DNA of 64,000 nucleotides from NCBI RefSeq assembly GCF_018362995.1, contig NZ_CP074372.1:1550001-1614000 (forward strand). The letters run 5' to 3'. This stretch comes from Chryseobacterium indologenes (GTDB lineage: Bacteria; Bacteroidota; Bacteroidia; Flavobacteriales; Weeksellaceae). Of this stretch, positions 49,362 to 58,044 are shown one piece after another (positions within the stretch are counted from its first letter, which is position 1; every line of letters begins with the position of its first letter). The notes below the pieces were generated by a model, which had not been told where the DNA came from, searched no databases, and saw only the letters and a program-made list of their open reading frames with translations. A program made the translations under genes and the position numbers.

Positions 49362-50324
49362 TTAATTGATAAGCTTTTCGATTCCCTCAGTCTGAACTTT
49401 GGAAGTGTCTTCAAGCAATTTCTGCAGTGTATTGTCTGAAGGCTTCTCCTCTTTATTCTCAACGGGTTTTTCTTCAGTTTTTTCTATGGGCTTTTCTGTA
49501 GATTGCTGTAGAGACTCCGGCTGAGCTTCAAGCTGTTTCTGCTGTTTGGCTTTCTTTACTTTTTCAAGGCTGTAAAGATAGAGTTTGTTCCCCTTGATTT
49601 CAAAATAAGAAAGGATGTTTTTATCCACAATTTGCGCTTCAGGATCTTCAAAAACCGTCACCATTCCTTTTTCAGGAACGTATTGTGAAATAAAATTACT
49701 GGCCACAACCAGAATTGCATCATTTTCTCTTCTAAAGCGTTTTCCGTTTTCTAAAGGAGCTTCAAAAAGTTTTTCAAATTTCAGGCTGTAAATTCTGATA
49801 TGTTTTCTTGTTAAAATATAGACCTTGTTTTCGTAGACCAGCATATCCATCAGATCTTCAAAACTGATATCAAATGGATAGGAATTGATCGTAGTGTCAT
49901 TCCGGAAATTGTACTGTATCAAGCGTTTTGTACTGTCATCCAAAAGCCACAGCTGCTGCAGATCTTCGGCATAAGCCATTCTGATGAACCCAAATTTCTG
50001 CTTAAAATCAAGTCTCTGAATTTCATTCATATTCTGATCCACAAATTTCATTTCCTGGGCATTTTCAGAGAATAAAGGCACATTCAGCGGATTTTGTACA
50101 TTCTGCACTTTGTAAGGAACAGTAAGCATCATTTTTCCAATCTGCTTTCCCAAAGAATCGTATTTGGTAAAACTAAAATCTTTATTTTTATAGATGTACA
50201 GACTTCCGTAGTCATCGGCAAGCATATCTTTAGCTTCCTTCAATTTTAAAGTATCTAAAGGGAGAATATTCTGCGCAGAAAATGTGCAGAAAGCAAAAGT
50301 CAATATCAGATATACTAATCTCAA
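49362..50324 (-). CDS. secreted propeller-like protein of unknown function
   Basis: 320 residues with a signal peptide (MRLVYLILTFAFCTFSAQ). The middle is a run of beta-strand repeats such as DDYGSLYIYKNKDFSFTKYD, LQQLWLLDDSTKRLIQYNF and NKVYILTRKHIRIYSLKF, consistent with a six-bladed propeller. The C-terminal 55 residues are an acidic, lysine- and glutamate-rich low-complexity tail (EKPIEKTEEKPVENKEEKP). I do not recognise a family name. It is upstream of the deoxynucleoside kinase gene. Confidence 0.78.
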   Translation of the reverse strand: MRLVYLILTFAFCTFSAQNILPLDTLKLKEAKDMLADDYGSLYIYKNKDFSFTKYDSLGKQIGKMMLTVPYKVQNVQNPLNVPLFSENAQEMKFVDQNMNEIQRLDFKQKFGFIRMAYAEDLQQLWLLDDSTKRLIQYNFRNDTTINSYPFDISFEDLMDMLVYENKVYILTRKHIRIYSLKFEKLFEAPLENGKRFRRENDAILVVASNFISQYVPEKGMVTVFEDPEAQIVDKNILSYFEIKGNKLYLYSLEKVKKAKQQKQLEAQPESLQQSTEKPIEKTEEKPVENKEEKPSDNTLQKLLEDTSKVQTEGIEKLIN

Positions 50325-50342
50325 AATTCTTTTTTACTAAAG

Positions 50343-50366
50343 ATAGCGCTCCTCATGGAACGCTAC
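50343..50366 (-). terminator. hairpin after the glutaminyl cyclase gene
   Basis: ATAGCGCTCC and GGAACGCTAC pair with wobble (10 bases, 4-base loop), followed on the minus strand by a T-rich stretch before the next gene. Confidence 0.5.
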
Positions 50367-50416
50367 CAATTTACATACTTTATTTTATTCAGATAGAAAT
50401 TGTTATTAAACTTTTA

Positions 50417-51439
50417 TTATTTAATTACAACTTCATAAATCTTCGGCCAGTTCTTTCCTGTTACCAACATATTATCGCCTTTGAAAGCAATTCCGTTCAA
50501 TACGTCATCACTTCCTTTTGTATTCTGTTTGGCAATTTCTGTGAAATCAAAAGTTCCCACTACTTCACCGTTGGCCGGATTAATTTTTAGAATAATTGGT
50601 TTCTGCCATACATTGGCGTAGATAAATCCGTTGTGGTATTCCAGCTCGTTTAATTGATCGTAAGCCTGAGAACTACCTGCAACAGCAATATATTTAATCA
50701 GTTTTGATGGGTTATTGACATCAAGGAAATATAAAAGTTTACTTCCGTCAGAAGCAATCAGGTTTTTTCCGTCATACGTCAGCCCCCAACCTTCACCCAA
50801 TACATTTGGATAAGCAAATTCCGAAAGCAGTTTTAAAGAGCTCTTATCATAGATATACCCTTTTTTGCTCTGCCATGTCAGTTGATATACTTTATCTCCT
50901 ACAATGGTACTTCCTTCAGAAAAGTCTTCCTGAGCCTGTTTGGTAGAAGCAAGCGGCGTTGTAGTTCCCAATGTATATTTTAAAATCTGGGAAGCTCCGT
51001 TCTGTCCGTCACTTTCATAAATGGTATTTCCTTCCACCTGGAAACCTTGTACAAAGTTTTTAGGGTCGTGAGGATATTCTGCTACAATCTGGTAAGGAAT
51101 ATTTTTTTCAGGATTTTTTGCAAATACATTAATCGTTGCATCCTGATTCAGAACTTCTCCTCCTTTTGTTTTAACGTTGAAGGTAACAGCATTATCACCT
51201 AATGTGAAAAACTTAGGATCAACGGTTAAATCTGTTGTTTCTTTATCTCCAAAGCTGATGGTTACACTTTCTGCATTTTCCGTTACCTCTTTCGGAAGCT
51301 CAAGCTTATCTCCGAAATGGTATCCTTTCGCCTCCATTGAATTATTATAAGTATTCAGTGTATCAAGAATTTCTTTATTCTTGTTACAAGATGCCAGTAA
51401 TAAAATCGCTGCGAAACCCGCTATTATATTTTTTTTCAT
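50417..51439 (-). CDS. glutaminyl-peptide cyclotransferase (plant/bacterial type) lipoprotein
   Basis: 340 residues. The lipobox is LLASCNK (Cys at about 18). Residues about 20-105 form an accessory beta-domain; the rest is a five-bladed propeller of the PF05096 glutamine cyclotransferase type, with HDPKNFVQGFQVEGNTIYES, GSTIVGDKVYQLTWQSKKGY, GEGWGLTYDGKNLIASDGS and ELEYHNGFIYANVW. The enzyme forms N-terminal pyroglutamate on exported proteins, which is common in Bacteroidota periplasm. A -7 box (51460-51467) lies just upstream. Confidence 0.92.
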   Translation of the reverse strand: MKKNIIAGFAAILLLASCNKNKEILDTLNTYNNSMEAKGYHFGDKLELPKEVTENAESVTISFGDKETTDLTVDPKFFTLGDNAVTFNVKTKGGEVLNQDATINVFAKNPEKNIPYQIVAEYPHDPKNFVQGFQVEGNTIYESDGQNGASQILKYTLGTTTPLASTKQAQEDFSEGSTIVGDKVYQLTWQSKKGYIYDKSSLKLLSEFAYPNVLGEGWGLTYDGKNLIASDGSKLLYFLDVNNPSKLIKYIAVAGSSQAYDQLNELEYHNGFIYANVWQKPIILKINPANGEVVGTFDFTEIAKQNTKGSDDVLNGIAFKGDNMLVTGKNWPKIYEVVIK

Positions 51440-51459
51440 TGAATTTCTAAATATTTCCC

Positions 51460-51467
51460 CAAAAATA
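51460..51467 (-). promoter_or_regulatory. -7 promoter element for glutaminyl cyclase
   Basis: The minus strand reads TATTTTTG, an exact TAnnTTTG match 20 bases before the ATG. No well-placed TTG was found. Confidence 0.4.
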
Positions 51468-51474
51468 GCAAATT

Positions 51475-51858
51475 TTATTCCGTATTGCCAATATTATCTA
51501 TGGGTTCCCCAAATTGTAGGATATAACCATTGTTGTCATAGATCGCAAATTCCCTCATTCCCCACTCAAAAGATTCAATCCCATAGCAGACTTTTGCCTT
51601 TGTTTTAAGGTCTTCCCAAAGCTCGTCAACTTTATTTACATTGAAATACAATGATCCGGAAAAACCAATTGAAGTATTTTTTTCATGTTGGTTAGGCTGA
51701 GAAAGCATGATGTATATTTCATCCTTACGAAGGGAAGCCCATTGCCAATAATCATTTCTCCCCATCAGGGTAAAACCGAGAACGTGCATATAAAACCCTA
51801 TGGTCTCATCAAGATTTTCTGTCCAGAGAACAGGACGGAGTGCAGTAAACTGTGTCAT
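51475..51858 (-). CDS. VOC (glyoxalase/bleomycin-resistance) family protein
   Basis: 127 residues with a single VOC fold: RPVLWTENLDETIGFYMHVLG at the start, YIMLSQPNQHEK in the middle, and EWGMREFAIYDNNGYILQFG with the metal-ligand glutamate region near the end. These bind or modify small molecules using a metal centre. Its ATG overlaps the stop of the GNAT gene upstream (ATGA), so it is the last gene of a coupled operon. Confidence 0.88.
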   Translation of the reverse strand: MTQFTALRPVLWTENLDETIGFYMHVLGFTLMGRNDYWQWASLRKDEIYIMLSQPNQHEKNTSIGFSGSLYFNVNKVDELWEDLKTKAKVCYGIESFEWGMREFAIYDNNGYILQFGEPIDNIGNTE

Positions 51859-52361
51859 GATTTCTGTAATTCAAAAGTATTTTTGTGAATTTTCATATTC
51901 AGGGAAGCCCAGGTTTCTGTATCAATCTTCGCTTCACTTTTGACTTCAGGGTCAAAGGCAAAACCTACTTTCCGGTAACATTCAATAGCTCCGGTATTCC
52001 AGTCGTAAACATTAAGCTCTGCAGTTTCTCTATCAAAATGACTGAAACCATATTTAAGAAGTTCCTGCATTACTTTTTTACCATATCCTTTTCCTCTGTT
52101 GTTTGCATCCCAGATCAGAATCCTGCCCAGCAGAAATGTCTTTTCTTTTAAAAAAATCTGAGCATGGCCAATTGTTGTTCCTGTATGATCTGCAATGGTA
52201 AATAAAGTTCTTTTTTCATCGGACAAATCGGTCTCCAGCTGTTCTGCTGTAAGCGGAAAACGGTATACGGGCCCGGCAAACTGAAGAAGCATTCTTTCAT
52301 CAACTATCTTTGAAATCAGCAACGGTGCATCCTGAATGGTAAAGGGCTGTAATGTAATCAT
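51855..52361 (-). CDS. GNAT family N-acetyltransferase
   Basis: 168 residues of the acetyl-CoA-dependent GNAT fold. GHAQIFLKEKTFLLGRILIWD followed by NRGKGYGKKVMQELLKYGF is the acetyl-CoA-binding motif A (R-x-x-G-x-G/A), and ELNVYDWNTGAIECYRKVGF is motif B. The substrate is unknown. The gene lies 3 bases after the SRPBCC gene and overlaps the VOC gene by 4 bases, so the three are translated from one mRNA. Confidence 0.9.
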   Translation of the reverse strand: MITLQPFTIQDAPLLISKIVDERMLLQFAGPVYRFPLTAEQLETDLSDEKRTLFTIADHTGTTIGHAQIFLKEKTFLLGRILIWDANNRGKGYGKKVMQELLKYGFSHFDRETAELNVYDWNTGAIECYRKVGFAFDPEVKSEAKIDTETWASLNMKIHKNTFELQKS

Positions 52362-52364
52362 GGT

Positions 52365-52790
52365 CTACTTTTCTAAATATTCTTTTAAACTCTGTCCCAA
52401 AATGGTGTTCCAGCCTTCTGTAAAATTATCTCTTGAAAAACCATCTCCCAAGTCTTTGAAGTTTTCAATATTTTCATGGGTAAGTTTTACTAGAGTTTTT
52501 CCGTCTTCTGCCAACAATTCCCACGTCACAATAGTTTTTAATGCTGAAAAATCAGGATATGACCATGTATGTTTCAGTTTTTGATTAGGTATAATTTCTA
52601 AAATTTCTCCCTGATGATGGTATTTATTTTCACCTCCGGGTTCGAAGAAATTAAATTCTTTTCCTATTTCTAATGCAAAATCCTGGATATCAAAATACCA
52701 GGATTTCATTTCATTTTTATCGGTCAATGCTTTCCAGACTTTTTCAGCCGGAGCATTTATTTTGTACTGAACAGTGATGGGTGTGATCAT
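52365..52790 (-). CDS. SRPBCC / AHSA1-like domain protein
   Basis: 141 residues with the START-like SRPBCC fold: VQYKINAPAEKVWKALTDKNEMKSW at the start, FFEPGGENKYHHQGEILEI in the middle, and the terminal helix TEGWNTILGQSLKEYLEK. Members bind hydrophobic ligands or act as co-chaperone-like proteins; no specific role is known. It follows the unknown 210-residue protein by 11 bases. Confidence 0.88.
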   Translation of the reverse strand: MITPITVQYKINAPAEKVWKALTDKNEMKSWYFDIQDFALEIGKEFNFFEPGGENKYHHQGEILEIIPNQKLKHTWSYPDFSALKTIVTWELLAEDGKTLVKLTHENIENFKDLGDGFSRDNFTEGWNTILGQSLKEYLEK

Positions 52791-52801
52791 ATTTCTTTAC
52801 T

Positions 52802-53434
52802 TTAGATACTTTCTTTAAGTTTTTTCAAAACCTCATCGTTATTCATTTTCCATAAGCCGGACAATTCAGTAACCAGTTGTTCTGAAAAAGCAATTTCTTG
52901 GGGAGCTTTTCCTCCAAAACGTTCTTCGCTTTTTTTAAAAGAGGCAATAGATTCTTCTAATGAAACATCATGTACCACCTCAACCAGGCAATCCTCTACC
53001 TCCAGAAACTTTCCGGCAAATTCAGCAACTGCTCTTTCAATGGTTTGAATGCCTATTCCTTCATCAGGATGCCAGATGTCTATCCAGGAAGGTTTTATTC
53101 CTTCCTTATTTCTGGGTGCTTCATAGGGAACTTCAAAAAAATGCCCGTCATCTTTCTGGTCATAATAAAACCAATAATGACATTCATTCCCTTCCAGATA
53201 ATTTTGAAGAGTATTATAAAATTCTATTTCATCAGCATCAATATCATTCTGGATCTTAAAGCTATCAAGAGAATATCTTAAATATTTTTTTGTATTCAAA
53301 CAAACGAAACCTATTCTCTCTCCTGATGCGTAAAAAAGTTCAAGATCTTCCCATCCCGCTTTTTCTGTCAGACCATGTATGCCCCACCATAGGTCCGAGG
53401 ACTCCGTTTTTACAATAATCTTTTGCTGAGCCAT
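52802..53434 (-). CDS. conserved protein of unknown function
   Basis: 210 residues. No signal peptide or membrane segment. The sequence is rich in W, E and D: DLWWGIHGLTEKAGWEDLEL, CHYWFYYDQKDDGHFFEV, and PSWIDIWHPDEGIGIQTIE. I do not recognise a domain. The frame is open to a TTG at 53446, but the ATG at 53434 (MAQQKIIV) is preferred. It lies 16 bases after the NhaP-type antiporter gene and 11 before the SRPBCC gene, so it is part of the same operon. Confidence 0.72.
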   Translation of the reverse strand: MAQQKIIVKTESSDLWWGIHGLTEKAGWEDLELFYASGERIGFVCLNTKKYLRYSLDSFKIQNDIDADEIEFYNTLQNYLEGNECHYWFYYDQKDDGHFFEVPYEAPRNKEGIKPSWIDIWHPDEGIGIQTIERAVAEFAGKFLEVEDCLVEVVHDVSLEESIASFKKSEERFGGKAPQEIAFSEQLVTELSGLWKMNNDEVLKKLKESI

Positions 53435-53450
53435 GATAGTTTTCAATTAT

Positions 53451-55064
53451 TTACCCATGTGAAAATCCAGTGATCTTTGCTTCATCAAAATCCAGCTGCA
53501 TTTCAATGGTCCTCATCACATGGTCGTCAAATATCTTTTCTCTTTTCATTCTGTGCAATTCATTTCTTTGTGCCTGAATGATCTGTCGCAAGACATCTTT
53601 ATTTTGATTGATTGCGGATACATAGTCTCCTGTGGAGGCCATACATTGGGCTTTGTCTGCCATCAGCATCATTTCATTTTCCAGTTTATGCTTCTGATGA
53701 CGAACTAAGCTGTTTGTGACTGCCAGCTCAGAAAAATCATTATCCAGCTTGTGCAATGCTGTTTCTTTCAGTTTACGCATCAGGATCACTTCCTGTTTCT
53801 CTTCCGGCAATTCACTTCCGGCATCCTGAATATTCAATAATTTCAGGATCGGGCTCAACAATAATCCTTGCCCTACAAGGGTAATCAATATAATAACGAA
53901 AGTTACAAATAAAATAATATTTCTGTGCGGAAATGCATCTCCGTTCGGTAAAAAAGCAGGAATAGACAGCGCTGCAGCCAGTGAAACTACTCCTCTCATC
54001 GCGGCAAAACTGATGATGAATGGTTCTCTCCAATCTGGTTTGGGAACTTTTAATCTTAATTCTTTGGAACAAATTCTTGGAAAATACATCAATGCATAGC
54101 TGTACAGAATTCTTGTCCCGATGATGGCTCCACCAATCACCACACTGTAGAAAATACCTTCAGAAATGGTATATTCTTTCATGCCTTCCACTACAATAGG
54201 AAGTTCAAGACCAATCAGAATAAAAATGATCGTATTCATCAGGAATATCAATACACTCCACACATTTCCGGACTGTATTCTTGAGGTATGACTCAGATAA
54301 CAATGCGAATTGTAAGACATAAGCAAACCTCCAGCCACTACTGCCAGTACTCCTGAAAAATGGAAATGCTCTGCTCCCACATACATAATGTACGGAACAA
54401 TAAGGGTAATAATGGTATCGATATTAGAATTGGTAGGAATAATTCTAAGCAAAGCCCCAAATAAAAAGCCTGTTGCCACTCCCACCGCAATTCCTCCGAT
54501 CGCCATCGTAAAGAAATCCTGTACAGCATCTCTCCAGATAAACTGTCCTGAAATAACGGCTGCCAGAGCAAATTTAAATACAATTAAACTGGATGCATCA
54601 TTAATAAGGCTCTCTCCTTCCAGAATATTGGTTATTTTTTTAGGAATCTTCATATGTTTCAAAACCGAAGTCGCCGCTACTGCATCTGGTGGAGAATTTA
54701 CGCCTCCCAGCAAAAATCCCATTGCTACTGTAAGCCCCGGAATAATTGAAGAAGAAAGGTAAGCCACAACGATAGATGTTAAAAACACCAATCCGAAAGC
54801 CATTGAAAATATTTGTTTTCTCCATTTATGAAAGTCCTGCCATGAGGTAAACCAGGCCGCTTCAAACAAAATGGGCGGCAGGAAAATAAGGAAAACAAGG
54901 TCAGGTTCTATTTCTATACGCGGCATTCCCGGCACAAAGCTTATGAGCAATCCTGCAATCACAAGAAAAATCGGGTAAGCGACTTTTAATTTCTGGCCGA
55001 TCATTACCAATATCATCACAGACAGCAGTACTGCAATAGATATTATAACATAGCTGTGAATCAT
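53451..55064 (-). CDS. CPA1 family Na+/H+ antiporter (NhaP-like)
   Basis: 537 residues with about 12 hydrophobic segments in the first 415. LVFLIFLPPILFEAAWFTSW is a characteristic CPA1 stretch, LLGGVNSPPDAVAATSVLKH the family region with a DA pair, and EGESLINDASSLIVFKFA the ion-binding ND motif. FAAMRGVVSLAAALSIP is the conserved RG segment. The C-terminal 120 residues are a charged cytosolic helix domain. It exchanges cytoplasmic Na+ or K+ for H+. First gene of a five-gene run (NhaP, unknown, SRPBCC, GNAT, VOC). Confidence 0.93.
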   Translation of the reverse strand: MIHSYVIISIAVLLSVMILVMIGQKLKVAYPIFLVIAGLLISFVPGMPRIEIEPDLVFLIFLPPILFEAAWFTSWQDFHKWRKQIFSMAFGLVFLTSIVVAYLSSSIIPGLTVAMGFLLGGVNSPPDAVAATSVLKHMKIPKKITNILEGESLINDASSLIVFKFALAAVISGQFIWRDAVQDFFTMAIGGIAVGVATGFLFGALLRIIPTNSNIDTIITLIVPYIMYVGAEHFHFSGVLAVVAGGLLMSYNSHCYLSHTSRIQSGNVWSVLIFLMNTIIFILIGLELPIVVEGMKEYTISEGIFYSVVIGGAIIGTRILYSYALMYFPRICSKELRLKVPKPDWREPFIISFAAMRGVVSLAAALSIPAFLPNGDAFPHRNIILFVTFVIILITLVGQGLLLSPILKLLNIQDAGSELPEEKQEVILMRKLKETALHKLDNDFSELAVTNSLVRHQKHKLENEMMLMADKAQCMASTGDYVSAINQNKDVLRQIIQAQRNELHRMKREKIFDDHVMRTIEMQLDFDEAKITGFSHG

Positions 55065-55150
55065 TTTAAGTTGTTTTTTTAAGTGTTATTTTTTGTTTTG
55101 ATTAATAAGTTTTCAGATTTTACAGAAATATCTTAATCTTTAATTTTCAG

Positions 55151-56155
55151 TTAGAGTACGATGTTGTTTTTCGGAGTGATTGCCGGCGGAAGATCAGATT
55201 CATCCAGCATATCTCTCATATCAATTTCTATGGTACGGCTGATCTGGGTGATTGGAACATCGTTAGGACTTCCTTCAAATGGATTTACGGAAGCCTCCCC
55301 AACACTATCCAAAGTATGAAAGCACCATGTCACCAATAAAGAAAACGGAATATTAAACCATAATGTCCAGCCTTCCACTATTGTTCCGTCTCCTAATTTA
55401 TCGAGTTCTTTCAACAATCCGAAAGGCACAAAAACAATGAACAACAGCAAAAGATAAGTGGTGATTGAAGAGAAGTTTCTTGGATACGGAAAGTTTTTAA
55501 TTCTTTCAGCTTTTCCCTGATTGTCTGTAAACTTTACCAGCTGTTGGTTGATCTGCGTCCATTGAAAATCGTTGAGTTCTCCTTTTTCATAGGCTTCGGA
55601 CAGCGCTTTGCTCTGTTTCGCCATCAATTGTGTCGCCCTGTTTTTTTTGCTTAAAATATACTGAAGTTCGGGTTCAGAAAGATATTTTTTCAATTCTTCA
55701 TCCAGTTTGGAAAGCCTCTCCGGAATGTCATACTTTTTAGCATATTCATCAAACTGGTCTGTGCCCATGTTTTCCCATGCTCTCGGCTCACGAAGCTGAA
55801 ATCTCAGTGCAGTAAGCCATGCATAATGACGGAGAAACATTTCTTTTACTTTACCTGCATCTTTGGAAAGCAGTGCATCTCTCAGAATATATCCGAAACT
55901 ACGGCTGTCGTTAATGATCGCGCCGTAAATCTGCCTTGCTTCCCAGAGTCTGCTGTAGCTGGCATTGTTTTTAAAACCAACAATAAAAGCAACTGCTGTT
56001 CCCATGATAGCAATCGGCTGCCACGGAACTGAGAGAAATTTCCAGCCTAAAAAGTACAGAACTGTAGGGATAGCTGATAATACAACCAGAGCATAAATGC
56101 TGCGTCTGGTCCAGATAATGAACTCACGGGCTCCAAATCTTTTTCCTGAATGCAT
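55151..56155 (-). CDS. bestrophin family (UPF0187) ion channel
   Basis: 334 residues. The N-terminal region WTRRSIYALVVLSAIPTVLY and PWQPIAIMGTAVAFIVGFKN, then NASYSRLWEARQIYGAIIND, match bacterial bestrophin (YneE) proteins, which form pentameric channels. Near the C-terminus VTWCFHTLDSVGEASVNPFE and NDVPI match the conserved DxVGExxxNPFE calcium-clasp region. Prokaryotic members such as KpBest conduct Na+ or other cations, so an ion-homeostasis role alongside the adjacent antiporter is plausible. Confidence 0.92.
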   Translation of the reverse strand: MHSGKRFGAREFIIWTRRSIYALVVLSAIPTVLYFLGWKFLSVPWQPIAIMGTAVAFIVGFKNNASYSRLWEARQIYGAIINDSRSFGYILRDALLSKDAGKVKEMFLRHYAWLTALRFQLREPRAWENMGTDQFDEYAKKYDIPERLSKLDEELKKYLSEPELQYILSKKNRATQLMAKQSKALSEAYEKGELNDFQWTQINQQLVKFTDNQGKAERIKNFPYPRNFSSITTYLLLLFIVFVPFGLLKELDKLGDGTIVEGWTLWFNIPFSLLVTWCFHTLDSVGEASVNPFEGSPNDVPITQISRTIEIDMRDMLDESDLPPAITPKNNIVL

Positions 56156-56231
56156 AGGTGTTTATTTTTTGTGTTTATTATTTTTTATTTTCAAATAATG
56201 GTCTTCATCAAGCATTCGGCAGCGGTTACAA

Positions 56232-56909
56232 TCAGTTTTTGGTAAATGGAATATTATTATAAAAACCAATCTGAATCTGGCCGCGGTTTCTGTTTTCCTG
56301 AATCTGATTCATATATCCTGCTTCAATCCTCATATTTTTATTGATGACATATCCTAAAGCACCATAGACTCTGTTTCTGTCGAAAACCGGATTGTTGAAA
56401 TGAAGGAAAATCTCATTGTATACTGATGCATAAAGGGTTTTCGGCAGCATTTCTTTTTGGGTAATCGGAATATTGATTCCCAACATGTATCGGAACCTCA
56501 TCCTGAAATCATCTTCCAGAAAACGTTCTTCCAAACGGTAACGGTGCTGAAGGTAAAAACGCCCGAATTTCTGTTTGGTAATATACTGCTGGAAAATTCG
56601 GTGTTCTATATTTTCTTTTTTCTCACCGTTTACATAAGGTTGGCTCAGAATGAAACCATATCCCAACAAAACATTGTTATTGTTTTCTGTAAGATCATAA
56701 CCAATCCCGGTACGGATCAGCAGCTGTTCCAGATCTCCAACCGCATCAAAATTACGGTACTGAATCTCATTATGCCAGTTTAGTTTCTTACTGATTTTGT
56801 TATTTCCAAAATACATATACCACGCTCCCAGATCACTTTTTTGAGCAAATGTCAATATGGATCCCAAACCTAATACCGTGAATGCCAACTTCGTAAAAAC
56901 CTTTCTCAT
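56232..56909 (-). CDS. DUF2490 outer-membrane-type protein
   Basis: 225 residues with a signal peptide (ending SILTFAQ). The mature part is a series of amphipathic strands ending in a beta-barrel-like pattern: DLGAWYMYFGNNKISKKLNW, TGIGYDLTENNNNVLLGYGF and YGALGYVINKNMRIEAGYMNQ, with C-terminal QIQIGFYNN. DUF2490 is a small barrel family of unknown role in Bacteroidota. A -7 box lies at 56942-56949. It precedes the bestrophin gene by 76 bases on the same strand. Confidence 0.85.
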   Translation of the reverse strand: MRKVFTKLAFTVLGLGSILTFAQKSDLGAWYMYFGNNKISKKLNWHNEIQYRNFDAVGDLEQLLIRTGIGYDLTENNNNVLLGYGFILSQPYVNGEKKENIEHRIFQQYITKQKFGRFYLQHRYRLEERFLEDDFRMRFRYMLGINIPITQKEMLPKTLYASVYNEIFLHFNNPVFDRNRVYGALGYVINKNMRIEAGYMNQIQENRNRGQIQIGFYNNIPFTKN

Positions 56910-56941
56910 ACCTACTGATTACTATTATCTATCGTTTTTAA

Positions 56942-56949
56942 CAAAATTA
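56942..56949 (-). promoter_or_regulatory. -7 promoter element for the DUF2490 gene
   Basis: The minus strand reads TAATTTTG, an exact TAnnTTTG match 32 bases before the ATG. The -33 region has no clear TTG. Confidence 0.35.
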
Positions 56950-57043
56950 ATATTTTAAATCAATAATAGCAAATACTATTTCACAACATAAAAGATTATT
57001 CCGGAACCTGTTCTGTTAGTACATGATGTAGAGCAAATAAAAA

Positions 57044-57064
57044 ACCGGCAATGTGGCTGCCGGT
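57044..57064 (-). terminator. terminator of the VOC/DUF1569 cluster
   Basis: ACCGGCA and TGCCGGT form a perfect 7-bp GC-rich stem with a 7-base loop, followed on the minus strand by a run of six T. It lies 37 bases after the last gene of that cluster. Confidence 0.85.
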
Positions 57065-57100
57065 AAGTTCTAACTATATTTCAAATACAAAATATTAATT

Positions 57101-57550
57101 TTATGGATGCTGCTGCATTTTCGCAGGATCATCATAGTTGACCATCCAATTGATTCCGAACTTATCGCTAAACATTCCGAAATAAGCTCCCCAGAAAGTA
57201 TCTGCCATTGACATTGTTACTTGTCCTCCCGCAGAAAGACCACCGAATAATTTATCAGCTTCCTCTTTAGACTCTGCGTTGATAGAAATAGAGAAATTGT
57301 TCCCGGCCTTGAAATTGGAAGACCACTCTCCTCCTGTATCGCTTCCCATCAATATAGTTTCCTTAGAAATCGGAAGTGAAACGTGCATGATTTTGTCTTT
57401 GTCTTCCTCGGGAGTTTCTTTACCTTCCATTGGAGGCATTTCTCCAAATGTTCCGATGTAAGGATATTCTCCTCCGAAAACAGATTTATAGAAATCGAAT
57501 GCTTCTTTACAATTTCCATTGAAGGTTAAATAAACGTTTACTGTTGCCAT
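57101..57550 (-). CDS. VOC family protein, PhnB-like
   Basis: 149 residues with the paired beta-alpha-beta-beta-beta units of the glyoxalase-like PhnB/3-demethylubiquinone-methyltransferase-like group: VYLTFNGNCKEAFDFYKSVFGG at the start, MHVSLPISKETILMGSD, and WGAYFGMFSDKFGINWMVNY at the end. Such proteins are metal-binding, with no known substrate. Last gene in a run with the VOC gene at 57608. Confidence 0.9.
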   Translation of the reverse strand: MATVNVYLTFNGNCKEAFDFYKSVFGGEYPYIGTFGEMPPMEGKETPEEDKDKIMHVSLPISKETILMGSDTGGEWSSNFKAGNNFSISINAESKEEADKLFGGLSAGGQVTMSMADTFWGAYFGMFSDKFGINWMVNYDDPAKMQQHP

Positions 57551-57607
57551 AGTTGTTTTTTTATTAGTTAAGTTTTTTAAGTAGTTTTTGTACAGTTTTC
57601 CAGATGG

Positions 57608-57979
57608 TTACCTGTGCTGATCTATAAGAATCATATTTCCATCGGGATCTTTCAGGTAGATATGTTCAGGACCTGAAGTTGTTTCATCAGCTTCTTTTCC
57701 GATTTCTATTCCGCTTTCCTTCAATCTTTTCTGAATTTCACGCACATCGTCAAAGGATTCAAGATTCTGCGCATTTTCATCCCATCCAGGATTGAAAGTA
57801 AGCATATTTCCGTCAAACATAGCCTGAAAAAGTCCTATGAGTGTAGAACCGTTTTTCATGATCAGATAGTTACTTTCTGTAGTTCCTGCCATTGTTGTAA
57901 AGCCCAGCTTCTCATAAAAATCCCTGGATTTATGAAGGTCTTTTACGCTTAAACTGATTGAAAATGCTCCTAATTTCAT
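57608..57979 (-). CDS. VOC family protein
   Basis: 123 residues, a single VOC domain: LGAFSISLSVKDLHKSRDFYE at the start, NYLIMKNGSTLIGLFQAMFD, and EHIYLKDPDGNMILIDQH with the C-terminal metal-ligand region. It is 57 bases before the PhnB-like gene and about 65 bases after the unknown secreted protein, all on the minus strand. Confidence 0.88.
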   Translation of the reverse strand: MKLGAFSISLSVKDLHKSRDFYEKLGFTTMAGTTESNYLIMKNGSTLIGLFQAMFDGNMLTFNPGWDENAQNLESFDDVREIQKRLKESGIEIGKEADETTSGPEHIYLKDPDGNMILIDQHR

Positions 57980-58044
57980 AATGTTAGTGGTGTTTAAAGT
58001 GTGAATTCGAGATATAGGCTTCGGATGTGAAGTTTAGCGTATTT

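Noticed and set aside
54338..54825. Several ORFs of 60-124 codons opposite or inside the NhaP gene
   Set aside because: All overlap clear transmembrane coding sequence; hydrophobic shadows of the real gene.
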